Assembly: GCA_947631965.1 (NCBI GenBank)
Contig: CANRNL010000016.1
Location: 1 to 56,624 of the forward strand
Length of the DNA stretch: 56,624 bases
Source of the DNA: an uncultured Clostridia bacterium
GTDB taxonomy: Bacteria > Bacillota > Clostridia > Monoglobales > Monoglobaceae
Direction: 5' to 3'
The position numbers were made by a program, and so were the translations under genes. The notes beneath the pieces were generated by a model that searched no databases, was not told the DNA's origin, and saw only the letters and a program-made list of their open reading frames with translations. This document shows positions 48,266-56,554 of this stretch, one piece after another (the first letter of the stretch is position 1; the number at the start of each line of letters is the position of its first letter).

Positions 48266-48863
48266 AGTAACAATTACCGAGACACTCCAAAAATCGGTAG
48301 TTGTAGAAGCTGATTCAAAAGATGATGCCATACAGATGGTTGAAGATATGTGGAAGGATGCCGATATTATCTTAGACAGTGAAAACTTTGTAGGCGTTGA
48401 ATATGAATCCGATAACGGCAAAGAAATTGAAAAAACGAATGAATTGGAAGTCCTGCTTGTAGAACCCGGTCAATATGCAAAAATGACCACTATAGAAGCA
48501 GGACTTTCTTCTATGCAGAATATTGTAGGCGGTAACATTCAGGCAGCATATTTTTTTGAAGAGCCTGTTGCGATTGTATGCAATGAGGAAGGAAAAATTA
48601 ACGGTTCAGAACTGAATCGGGCTGTAAAAGATGAAAACGGCAAAATGCTTGATATTATAGCCGGGACATTCTTTGTCTGCGGTTTGGGTGATGAGAATTT
48701 TGTTTCTTTACAACCTGAGCACAGAGCAAAGTTTGAGAAAATGTTTAAGAATCCCGAAGCATTTTTAAAAATGGGAAAAGGCATTATGGCTATACCCATT
48801 GAGCCGAAGAAAGATGATTTAAATAAAAAGACGGATACGAAAACACACGGACAGGAGCTGTGA
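48252..48863 (+). CDS. DpnD/PcfM-like and DUF3846 domain protein
   Basis: The 203-residue product has an N-terminal DpnD/PcfM-type domain (MKEFEVTITETLQKSVVVEA and a Trp/Asp-rich segment, about residues 1-55) and a DUF3846 domain (LEVLLVEPGQYAK to about residue 190, with the GTFFVCG motif). Both are found on conjugative plasmids and ICEs of Firmicutes; their functions are not established. The ATG at 48252 has GAGGTG at the right distance; an ATG two codons earlier is too near it. Confidence 0.82.
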   Translation: MKEFEVTITETLQKSVVVEADSKDDAIQMVEDMWKDADIILDSENFVGVEYESDNGKEIEKTNELEVLLVEPGQYAKMTTIEAGLSSMQNIVGGNIQAAYFFEEPVAIVCNEEGKINGSELNRAVKDENGKMLDIIAGTFFVCGLGDENFVSLQPEHRAKFEKMFKNPEAFLKMGKGIMAIPIEPKKDDLNKKTDTKTHGQEL

Positions 48864-48960
48864 TTATGATAAAGCATTATTTGATTTATAGGTATAAGCC
48901 GCCTTAGTGAGTTGCCGGGACGAGAAGAAAATACGAAGAAAAATCTGGAGGTTAAAGAAC

Positions 48961-51900
48961 ATGAAAACAAAACATTCAATTAAATCCTTAATTTCGGGGA
49001 TGTTGGCAGTTGTTATGACAATCGGAGCAATCCCCTCGATGAGTGTATTTGCCGCACAGGTAAATGAATATATTGATCCGGCTGATGTTTGGATTACTTC
49101 AAACGGCAGGACAAATGAACTTGATTTCAATGCAACGATTACGCAGGAGACATTATGGTGTCCTGTGTGTAATAAAGATACTATCATGCTGACTTACAGA
49201 ACGCCGGAATATACCAAGTCAGGCACTACAGCACTAAACCGTGGTGTTGCGTATTCTGATGGTACGATGACGGACGGAGTAACAAAAGGAAATATTGATG
49301 ACGGAAGACCGGGAATTGATGCAACCTATACCACCTATCATTGGACGAAATCTATTTGTCAGGTATGCGGCACAATCAATTCGGCTGATGGCTTTGACTC
49401 ATATTGCTTTAGCAGAAATGTATATAGCTTAAATAGCTGTGACCACGATTTTTTCCTTGACTTTGACAATACCACATATGAACCGTATAACGACACTTAC
49501 CATACAACGGTTTTGAAAAAAGGTCAGTATTGTCAGTTTTGCAAAGGAACAAAGGCAAGAGCTACAGAAAAAAGAGAAGCCCATAACTTCATTGAGGTTA
49601 TCGACGCTCAGCTTGGAAACAACCGTTTCTATGTTTCAGAGAGATGTGATGATTGCGGATATGAAACAAATGAATATATTACAGCAAAAAGTGTTGTAAG
49701 TTCATATTACGGAACGGTTGACGGTGCTCCTCATACCGTAAGTGTTTCAGACCTTTCCGAAGGCGATGTTCACACAAGTATTCGTTATGGCACAAGTGCA
49801 AATAGCTGCACATTAACATCGGCACCAAACTATACCGAAGCAGGATATTATCCCGTATATTATGAAATTGATTATAAATATGACGGAAAGAGCATGACGG
49901 AAAACGGTGTATCGTATGTGTGGCTATTGGAAGATGAAAATGATACTATTATCATTCTTCCTCCGACAAATTCAAATGAAGAACACAGCCACGATTACAG
50001 GTATGTTGAAACGATTAAGCCGTCTTGTGAAAACTTAGGTTATGAACATTGGCAATGTGACGGCTGTGGAAGACTTGAGCAGAGAAACTATACTCCCGCT
50101 CTTGGACATAACTACAAGTCGGTAACGATTAGAGAAGCAAACTGCAAGCAAGGAGGGTTGAAATTAAATCTGTGTGAAAATTGCGGCAGCTTTTATGAGG
50201 AAACAACTCCGGTTGGCGAACATCACTACCACAGCGAGGTGATAGCTCCGACTTGCCGTAATGTTGGATATACAGAACACATTTGTGATGTATGCGGTCA
50301 TTCGTATATTACCGATATGACACCTATTATTTCTCATTCATTTGAGAAAATCACGAAAAAGCCGACTTGCCTTGATAAAGGCTATACCACTTCTACCTGT
50401 ACAATGTGCGGACTCAATTATGTAAGTGATTATACAGAGCCTTTGGGACACAAATGGGACGAGGGACATACCGTTACCAACTCCACTTGCGATGCTGAGG
50501 GCGTTATTGAGTATCACTGCTTAAATGACGGCTGTACGGAAAAAATGATTAAAGCTACCTCTGCAACGGGACATACACCGGGCAAGGCGGCAACTTGTAC
50601 TGAGCCTCAGGTATGCGAGGTATGTGGAACTGTTCTCGAACTTCCGACAGGACATCACTATGACGGTAAGGTAATAGCGCCGACTTGCACCTCTATGGGA
50701 TATACTGTATATACTTGCCGCGACTGCGGTGATACCTACACAGGCGATTATACAGATAAAGCAGAACACTATTACAGAAAGACCGTAACTGCTCCTACCT
50801 GCACAAGTCACGGCTATACAACATATTCCTGCAAAAACTGTGATGATGAATATGTTTCCGATTACACGGAAAAACTTCCCCACGCATATAAGGAAGATAT
50901 AACAAAGCCGACTTGTACTTCTATGGGATTTTCGACCTTTACCTGTGCCGACTGCGGTGACAGCTATGTAGGCAATTATACAGATATGCTGGAGCATAAC
51001 TATAACAAGGAAACCGTAGAGCCTACTTGTACCGAACACGGATATGCCATATATACTTGCCCCGACTGTGGAAAATCATATATAGGTGATTACACAGACA
51101 GCAAGGAGCATCACTATATCGAAACGTTTATTGCCCCGACTTGCACCGAGATGGGATATTCCATATTCAAGTGCGATGACTGCGGTGATGAATACAAGGG
51201 CAATTATACAGATAAAGTACCGCACGATTATGAAAAGAATGTAACTGCACCTACTTGTACTTCAATCGGATATACAACCTATACTTGCAAAAACTGTAAT
51301 GACAGTTATGTATCCAATTACACAGACAAAGCGGCACACAGCTATGAGGAAATCGTTACAGAGCCGACTTGTCTTGAACTTGGATTCAGCACCTTTGTAT
51401 GCTCTGCTTGCGGAGATACCTACAAGAGCAATTACAGTGAAGCTCTCGGACATCAGCCGACAGATTGGATAATTGATGTCCCTGCAACAATAGAAAATGC
51501 CGGAAGCAAACACATTGAATGTGAACGCTGCGGCGAGATTTTGCAGACAGCGGAAATCGCACAGCTTATCGACAAGGATAACTCTGATGAGGACGGCAAC
51601 GCACAGGTGGGCAATTTCTCAATTATCTTGACCGATAAGGACGGAAAGCCTGTCTTTGACAGTGAAATCAGCATTGATGTAAACGATAATGTTACAATCA
51701 AGCTCCCCGAAGGCAGACTGCTTGACTTTGCAGACCGTACCACAATCACAGCATTCTTTACGGATACACAGGAGCCGGCAGATGATTTGCGTATCTTTAT
51801 TTATGATACCAACAACAGTGCTGCAACAGGCGCAACAGACGAAAACGGACAGCTTATCGTACCGAACAATCAGAGCAGCACGGGCGATGACAACGGCACG

Positions 51901-54420
51901 ATCGGAAACGAGGACGGAGATAAAAAGAATACCTTTGTTGTAACTGTTACCGATAAGACCAATGTTGTTATTCCAAACTGCGACATTCATATCGGAGAGA
52001 GCAATAATATTGTTGTTGATTTGCCGGACGGTATCAAACCGACAAGAGAAAATCCCGTAATCGTAACCGTAACCGACCACAACGGAGAGGCTCAAAAGGA
52101 TATTACCGTAATTGCCATCGGTGACGCTGATTTTATGGAGAAAGGCAGCACCGATATGTACGGCAAGATTACACTGCCTACCGCTTCGGACGGATACACG
52201 GACGAGAACGGAAAGGTCAATGTTGACAATATCAATGTAATCGTAAATGATGAAATCGGAGTTATTCCAAATGCTTATGTCAAGCATAATGAGGATGGAA
52301 CAATCAATGTAACGTTGCCCGATGATAAGACGATCAGCTATGTAAACCGTATTACCGTAACTATACTTGACTCTATCGGCAAAGCAATAGCTGACATAAC
52401 CGTAACGGTTGATGATAAAGAGGAAAAGACATACACGGCAAACACAGATGAAAATGGTACTATCGTTGTACCTCCTCTTTCCGAGAATATGACTGACAGT
52501 GAGGGTAAGGCTGTTGTAAACGGCTACAACATTCTTCTTTCTGACGAGCAGAAAGTAATCGAAAATGCTTTTGTGTATATCAAAGACAACAAAATCTACG
52601 TTGAACTTCCCGAAGGTACAGTGTTTGATTACAACAACAGAATTACGGCAACTGTTACGGATAAGGATAATAATCCTGTTAAGGATATGAGCGTAATGTT
52701 TACCGACAGCGCAGAAAAGACAGAAACAAATCTCACTGATGAAAACGGCAGAGCAACTGTTCCGCCTGTTAATATTGATTATACCGATGTAAACGGATAC
52801 TCGGAGGTAGACGGGTATATCGTAACTGTTGTTAATGAAACGGGAGCGATTGAAAAAGCGTTTATTACTCATACAGAGGATAACAAAATCACAGTAGAAC
52901 TTCCCGAAAATGTGAAATTTGATTATGCTAACCGTATTACCGTAATGGTTCTTAACAAGTCTGATAAAACAGCCGTTAAGGATATGGATATAACTGTATA
53001 TGAAAAAGCTGTTGTTACAGAAGAAGCTGCTGATGTGAAATCTTTAAGCGGTGTTACAAACAATGACGGCAAAGTTGTATTCCCTCCGCTTTCAGAGGAT
53101 ATTACCGATGATAACGGCAGCTCGGACATTACCGAGGAAAAGCCGGGCAAAGGCGAGGATACGGACGGTGACGGCGTTGAGGATAAGCCGGGCGAGATTG
53201 AAACCGTAACCTATAAGGTATCGGTCAATGACACTAAAGGCATTATCAATGATGCGTTTGTGGAAATCAAGGACGGCAAGGTTTATGTCACACTTCCCGA
53301 CACGCATACGCTGACAACTTCAAATCAGACAACCGTAACTGTGCTTGATAAAGACGGAAATGCCGTAAAGGGTGCATCTGTAACAATCAAGGATAAAACA
53401 ACAGAAAAGACCGCATCAACAGATGCAAACGGCAAGGTAACTCTGCCTGTTAAAACTTCAAGCGACGGCGGTTCCTCCTCAGGTGGAAGCTCCGGCGGTG
53501 GCGGCGGATATATCAGCAGCTATTCAACCGTTAATGTCAAGGTAACCGACAAGGACGGAAAGACCGTATCTGTAACAAAATCCGTTGACAGCAAGGGTAA
53601 TGTAACCGTTACACTTCCTACAGGCAAAGTAATTGACAGTGAGAATTACTACACTGTAACCGTGACCGACAGTAAAGGTGCTGCAAAGGCTGATACAACG
53701 GTTACACTCAAAGACCGCAAGAACGGCACAGCAACAGGCGCAACCGATAAAAGCGGTATGCTGACACTCCCTGCAACTGAGCATAAGGCGTATATTGTGG
53801 GCTATGATGACGGTACTTTTAAGCCGGATAGCAATATGTCAAGAGCTGAAGCAGCGGCTATCTTTGCAAGACTTATTGCTGAAGCAAAGGACGAAACCGT
53901 AAGCGGTAAATCTTCATTTGCTGATGTATCAAGTAAAGAATGGTATTCTTCATATATCGGTTATCTTGAAAAATATGATGTCATAAACGGTTATACAGAT
54001 GGAACATTCAAGCCCGACGCATCTGTTACAAGGGCTGAGTTTGTTGCTATGACAGTAAGATATTACGACCTTTTCAATTATGTAAACAAAACAGGCAATA
54101 CCGTAAAATATACCGATGTTTCAAACTCATATTGGGCATACTCGGATATTGCCTTTGCAAAGAATATCGGCTGGCTCAATGGCTACAGCGACGGCTCATT
54201 CCGTGGTGATAACGATATTACTCGTGCAGAGGTTGTAACAGTTGTAAACCGTGCAACAGGCAGAGTTGCAGATAAGGAATATGTAAAGGACAACTTCACA
54301 AAGCTTAACCGCTTTACCGATGTAACCGACAGTAATATGTGGTATTTCTTTGATGTGGCTGAAGCCGCTAATAACCATAAGGCTGTTACCTCTGCAAATA
54401 ACGAAGTTTGGGTGAAATAA
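48961..54420 (+). CDS. giant SLH surface protein with Cys/His repeats and Ig-like repeats
   Basis: The 1819-residue protein has a signal peptide ending near SVFAA. A unique N-terminal part (about 30-335) holds CPVC, CQVC, CQFC and CDDC pairs. Residues about 341-865 contain 14 repeats, most of 38 residues, of the form H-x-Y...PTC...GY-x-x-Y-x-C-x2-C-G...Y-T, with Cys, Cys-x2-Cys and His at fixed places, consistent with one zinc or disulfide knot each. Seven Ig-like repeats of about 100 residues (about 880-1605; VxLPEG and TVTVTDKDG motifs) follow, interrupted by a GGSSGGGGG linker, then SLH repeats (about 1605-1780). No LPxTG signal is present. The ATG follows GGAGG. Its A+T-rich codon use matches the element genes before it, so it is probably element cargo. 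Confidence 0.85.
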   Translation: MKTKHSIKSLISGMLAVVMTIGAIPSMSVFAAQVNEYIDPADVWITSNGRTNELDFNATITQETLWCPVCNKDTIMLTYRTPEYTKSGTTALNRGVAYSDGTMTDGVTKGNIDDGRPGIDATYTTYHWTKSICQVCGTINSADGFDSYCFSRNVYSLNSCDHDFFLDFDNTTYEPYNDTYHTTVLKKGQYCQFCKGTKARATEKREAHNFIEVIDAQLGNNRFYVSERCDDCGYETNEYITAKSVVSSYYGTVDGAPHTVSVSDLSEGDVHTSIRYGTSANSCTLTSAPNYTEAGYYPVYYEIDYKYDGKSMTENGVSYVWLLEDENDTIIILPPTNSNEEHSHDYRYVETIKPSCENLGYEHWQCDGCGRLEQRNYTPALGHNYKSVTIREANCKQGGLKLNLCENCGSFYEETTPVGEHHYHSEVIAPTCRNVGYTEHICDVCGHSYITDMTPIISHSFEKITKKPTCLDKGYTTSTCTMCGLNYVSDYTEPLGHKWDEGHTVTNSTCDAEGVIEYHCLNDGCTEKMIKATSATGHTPGKAATCTEPQVCEVCGTVLELPTGHHYDGKVIAPTCTSMGYTVYTCRDCGDTYTGDYTDKAEHYYRKTVTAPTCTSHGYTTYSCKNCDDEYVSDYTEKLPHAYKEDITKPTCTSMGFSTFTCADCGDSYVGNYTDMLEHNYNKETVEPTCTEHGYAIYTCPDCGKSYIGDYTDSKEHHYIETFIAPTCTEMGYSIFKCDDCGDEYKGNYTDKVPHDYEKNVTAPTCTSIGYTTYTCKNCNDSYVSNYTDKAAHSYEEIVTEPTCLELGFSTFVCSACGDTYKSNYSEALGHQPTDWIIDVPATIENAGSKHIECERCGEILQTAEIAQLIDKDNSDEDGNAQVGNFSIILTDKDGKPVFDSEISIDVNDNVTIKLPEGRLLDFADRTTITAFFTDTQEPADDLRIFIYDTNNSAATGATDENGQLIVPNNQSSTGDDNGTIGNEDGDKKNTFVVTVTDKTNVVIPNCDIHIGESNNIVVDLPDGIKPTRENPVIVTVTDHNGEAQKDITVIAIGDADFMEKGSTDMYGKITLPTASDGYTDENGKVNVDNINVIVNDEIGVIPNAYVKHNEDGTINVTLPDDKTISYVNRITVTILDSIGKAIADITVTVDDKEEKTYTANTDENGTIVVPPLSENMTDSEGKAVVNGYNILLSDEQKVIENAFVYIKDNKIYVELPEGTVFDYNNRITATVTDKDNNPVKDMSVMFTDSAEKTETNLTDENGRATVPPVNIDYTDVNGYSEVDGYIVTVVNETGAIEKAFITHTEDNKITVELPENVKFDYANRITVMVLNKSDKTAVKDMDITVYEKAVVTEEAADVKSLSGVTNNDGKVVFPPLSEDITDDNGSSDITEEKPGKGEDTDGDGVEDKPGEIETVTYKVSVNDTKGIINDAFVEIKDGKVYVTLPDTHTLTTSNQTTVTVLDKDGNAVKGASVTIKDKTTEKTASTDANGKVTLPVKTSSDGGSSSGGSSGGGGGYISSYSTVNVKVTDKDGKTVSVTKSVDSKGNVTVTLPTGKVIDSENYYTVTVTDSKGAAKADTTVTLKDRKNGTATGATDKSGMLTLPATEHKAYIVGYDDGTFKPDSNMSRAEAAAIFARLIAEAKDETVSGKSSFADVSSKEWYSSYIGYLEKYDVINGYTDGTFKPDASVTRAEFVAMTVRYYDLFNYVNKTGNTVKYTDVSNSYWAYSDIAFAKNIGWLNGYSDGSFRGDNDITRAEVVTVVNRATGRVADKEYVKDNFTKLNRFTDVTDSNMWYFFDVAEAANNHKAVTSANNEVWVK
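49984..51545 (+). repeat. array of about 14 Cys/His repeats (mostly 114 bp)
   Basis: The coding sequence repeats a C-x10-C-x2-C-plus-His unit. Units 7 to 13 (about 50650-51450) are the most regular, each near 114 bp with PTC and YTCxxCG strings; units 5, 6 and 14 are degenerate. Confidence 0.8.
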
Positions 54421-54433
54421 TTCTTTGTGCAAA

Positions 54434-54470
54434 AGGCAGAAAGCAGCCCGAAAGGATTGCTTTTCTGCCT
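54434..54470 (+). terminator. terminator after the Cys/His-repeat SLH gene
   Basis: AGGCAGAAAGCA (54434-54445) pairs with TGCTTTTCTGCCT (54458-54470) with one bulged base; only a short GTTTT follows, so strength is moderate. Its right arm overlaps the -35 box of the next promoter. Confidence 0.65.
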
Positions 54471-54485
54471 GTTTTGCGGTATAAT
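54457..54485 (+). promoter_or_regulatory. promoter of the GNAT gene
   Basis: TTGCTT (54457-54462) and TATAAT (54480-54485) are 17 bp apart. Confidence 0.65.
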
Positions 54486-54524
54486 ATATTCACAGACAAA
54501 GCGGAATTTAGGGAGCAAGTTGAT

Positions 54525-54968
54525 ATGAAAATTAAAGAAATCAAGGAGAATAAAAAACAATTTCTTCCGTTGCTGCTATTAGCAGATGAGCAAGAGGATA
54601 TGATAGACAGGTATCTTAATAAGGGGACAATGTATGTTTTGGACGATGATGGAGTTAAGTGCGAATGTGTGATAACAGACGAGGGGAACGGTGTCCTTGA
54701 AATCAAAAACATTGCAACTGAACCAGAATATCAGGGAAAGGGTTACGGTAAAGCACTAATTGACTTCGTTGCTACGACATACAAAGGAAAGCATTCTATA
54801 TTGCAAGTTGGCACAGGGGATAGTCCGTTGACAATTCCTTTTTATGAGAAGTGTGGATTTATTCGTTCGCATAGCATTAAAAACTTCTTCACGGATAATT
54901 ATGACCATCCAATATATGAAGCAGGTACTCAACTGGTAGATATGATTTATTTGCAGAAAAAAATATAA
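54525..54968 (+). CDS. GNAT-family N-acetyltransferase
   Basis: The 147-residue product has the acetyl-CoA-binding motif A, IATEPEYQGKGYGKALIDF, and the C-terminal FYEKCGFIRSH motif, both standard for GNAT proteins. The substrate cannot be told. The ATG follows GGGAG; a longer frame from 54408 overlaps the preceding terminator and is unlikely. It has its own promoter. Confidence 0.88.
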   Translation: MKIKEIKENKKQFLPLLLLADEQEDMIDRYLNKGTMYVLDDDGVKCECVITDEGNGVLEIKNIATEPEYQGKGYGKALIDFVATTYKGKHSILQVGTGDSPLTIPFYEKCGFIRSHSIKNFFTDNYDHPIYEAGTQLVDMIYLQKKI

Positions 54969-55018
54969 ATTCCGGTTTATTGTTTGATATGTAATCTAAA
55001 ACTATGGAGACAATGACA

Positions 55019-55246
55019 ATGAAATCAAAAAAATATGCAGTTACAGATCAACCAAGGTGTGTAGCCTGCGGAGAATGTGCATCGGTATGCAGAATAGGAG
55101 CAATAAAAATCATAGACGGCTGCTATGCCTATGCTAATCCCGAAACTTGTGTGGGATGCGGATTGTGCAGCAAAAGCTGTCCTGTAGGATGTATTTCATT
55201 AAAATCAAGAGAGGAGGCAGACAGGAATGAAAAAGAAATGGTATGA
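55019..55246 (+). CDS. 2[4Fe-4S] ferredoxin-like protein
   Basis: The 75-residue product has two cluster motifs: CVACGECASVC with RIGAI, and CVGCGLCSKSCPVG. It is a small bacterial-type ferredoxin for electron transfer. The first motif is followed by CRIG rather than the usual CP. Starts at 55004 and 55013 are possible, but GGAG best fits 55019. It overlaps the next gene by 20 bp, suggesting that both act together. Confidence 0.85.
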   Translation: MKSKKYAVTDQPRCVACGECASVCRIGAIKIIDGCYAYANPETCVGCGLCSKSCPVGCISLKSREEADRNEKEMV

Positions 55247-55805
55247 TTATCTATGGATTTGGACGATAATATATTTTGTACTTGGATTTTTCAATATTCT
55301 GTTTGCATGGCTGGGTATGATTGACTTCTTAGTGCCTCTTATATTTGCAATTGTCGGTGGCAATAAGCATTTTTGTAATACATACTGCGGCAGAGGTCAG
55401 CTGCTTAGGGTTATGGGGACGCATTGCCACTGCTCAAGGAACAAGACAACACCAAAATGGCTTTCATCAAAATGGTTCCGTTATGGGTTTTTAATATTTT
55501 TCCTTGCAATGTTTGGGAATATAGTATTTCAGACATATCTTGTAGCTGCCGGAGCAGGTTCACTGAAAGAAGCATTAAAATTGTTCTGGACAATTCGAGT
55601 ACCATGGCATTGGGCATATTCTGCCGGCTTTGTTCCGGATTGGATTGCACAGTTCAGTTTCGGATTTTACAGTCTGATGCTTACTTCAACATTGATTGGC
55701 TTAATTGTTATGGCGTTGTATAAACCGAGAACTTGGTGTACATTCTGCCCTATGGGTACAATGACTCAAACAATTTGCAAACTAAAGCATAGAAAAGAGA
55801 AATAG
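55227..55805 (+). CDS. 4Fe-4S membrane protein (NapH/CcoG-like)
   Basis: The 192-residue protein has about four transmembrane helices. Its cysteines lie in HFCNTYCGRGQLL, GTHCHCS and TWCTFCPMGTMTQTIC, a pattern resembling polyferredoxin membrane proteins of the NapH/YccM group that pass electrons across or along the membrane. The ribosome binding site (GAGGAGG) lies inside the ferredoxin gene. With the ferredoxin before and a nitroreductase after, it could link the quinone or ferredoxin pool to that reductase; that is inference. Confidence 0.8.
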   Translation: MKKKWYDYLWIWTIIYFVLGFFNILFAWLGMIDFLVPLIFAIVGGNKHFCNTYCGRGQLLRVMGTHCHCSRNKTTPKWLSSKWFRYGFLIFFLAMFGNIVFQTYLVAAGAGSLKEALKLFWTIRVPWHWAYSAGFVPDWIAQFSFGFYSLMLTSTLIGLIVMALYKPRTWCTFCPMGTMTQTICKLKHRKEK

Positions 55806-55829
55806 ATGTAAATAAGGAGGAACACAAAA

Positions 55830-56339
55830 ATGGATACAATCACCGTATTAAAATCACGCCGTTCATGTAGGAATTTTGACGGTAGACCTATTACCGAAGA
55901 AGAGTTAAACATAATACTGGAGGCGGGCACATACGCGCCTACAGGTATGGGAAGACAGTCGCCGATTATGGTGGCAGTGCAGGATAAGGAAACGGTTGCG
56001 AAGATTTCAAAAATGAACGCCTCTATTATGGGAACAGACGCTGATCCGTTCTATGGCGCAGCAACTGTAATAGTCGTGCTTGCCGATAAAACCATGCCAA
56101 CCTACATCTATGACGGCGCACTCGTAATGGGCAATCTTATGAATGCCGCCGAAGCGATAGGAGTACAGTCATGCTGGATACACCGCGCAAAGGAGGAATT
56201 TGAAAGTGAGGAAGGCAAAGCGTTGCTTAAAAAGTGGGGCATTGACGGTGATTACGAGGGTATAGGACACTGCGTCCTCGGTTACGGTGAAAAAGCGCCT
56301 GCAAAACCGCGTAAGGACAAATATATTTATCGCGTATAA
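55830..56339 (+). CDS. nitroreductase-family protein
   Basis: The 169-residue protein has the FMN-binding fold of small nitroreductases: the start with LKSRRSCRNFDGRPITEEEL, AGTYAPTGMGRQSP for the phosphate of FMN, and GYGEKAPAKPRK at the end. Such proteins reduce nitro groups, quinones, enones or flavin with NAD(P)H or other donors. A GGAGG site precedes the ATG. It is the third gene of the redox set. Confidence 0.9.
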   Translation: MDTITVLKSRRSCRNFDGRPITEEELNIILEAGTYAPTGMGRQSPIMVAVQDKETVAKISKMNASIMGTDADPFYGAATVIVVLADKTMPTYIYDGALVMGNLMNAAEAIGVQSCWIHRAKEEFESEEGKALLKKWGIDGDYEGIGHCVLGYGEKAPAKPRKDKYIYRV

Positions 56340-56356
56340 AGCAAAAGGGGAATATC

Positions 56357-56554
56357 ATGGGTGCAAGCAATAAAATCTGTCCTAACTGCGGACGTAAAAT
56401 GAAACAGCAATTTATCGGGTTACAGCATTGTAAATGCGGTATGAGCTGGAAACGCGATATAGGCTTTTTTGAACGCACTTCCGATATGGTATTTGCATTA
56501 CAGCACCAAAAAAAAGGACGCAAAGGTAACAAGACAAAACAAGTGCCTACCTAA
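56357..56554 (+). CDS. small zinc-ribbon protein
   Basis: The 65-residue product starts MGASNKICPNCGRKMKQQF and has CPNC plus CKC in HCKCGMSW, enough for one zinc-ribbon, then a basic C-terminal tail. It starts 17 bp after the nitroreductase with GGGGAA. Function unknown; the ribbon type suggests nucleic-acid or protein binding. Confidence 0.6.
   Translation: MGASNKICPNCGRKMKQQFIGLQHCKCGMSWKRDIGFFERTSDMVFALQHQKKGRKGNKTKQVPT

Larger units (their letters stand above)
45871..54420. mobile_element. probable fragment of a Clostridial integrative/conjugative element
   Basis: From about 45.9 kb the genes are visibly more A+T-rich, with codon choice unlike the GCG/CGC-rich host genes, and are of types typical of Clostridial ICEs: an initiator-like helix-turn-helix protein, DUF3789, ParB, a Cys-rich miniprotein and a DpnD/PcfM-DUF3846 protein. 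A large SLH protein of the same composition follows. No integrase, relaxase, coupling protein or VirB4 is in the window, and the initiator-like gene is broken, so it may be a remnant or one part of an element that continues elsewhere. The end is not defined; genes to 56.5 kb are also A+T-rich. Confidence 0.55.

Noticed and set aside
48866..48907. A 13-codon frame after AGGAG between the DUF3846 gene and the SLH giant
   Set aside because: It is too short to support as a gene; no recognisable sequence, although a ribosome-binding-like site is present.
49984..51545. CRISPR array suggested by regular 114-bp repeats
   Set aside because: The repeats lie inside one coding frame and encode similar protein units; there are no unique spacers of constant size and no cas genes.
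51619..52872. A 417-codon open frame on the minus strand inside the Cys/His-repeat SLH gene
   Set aside because: It is antisense to a repetitive coding region, has no ribosome binding site, and its product is a Tyr/Ile/Cys-rich pattern repeating with the sense repeats.
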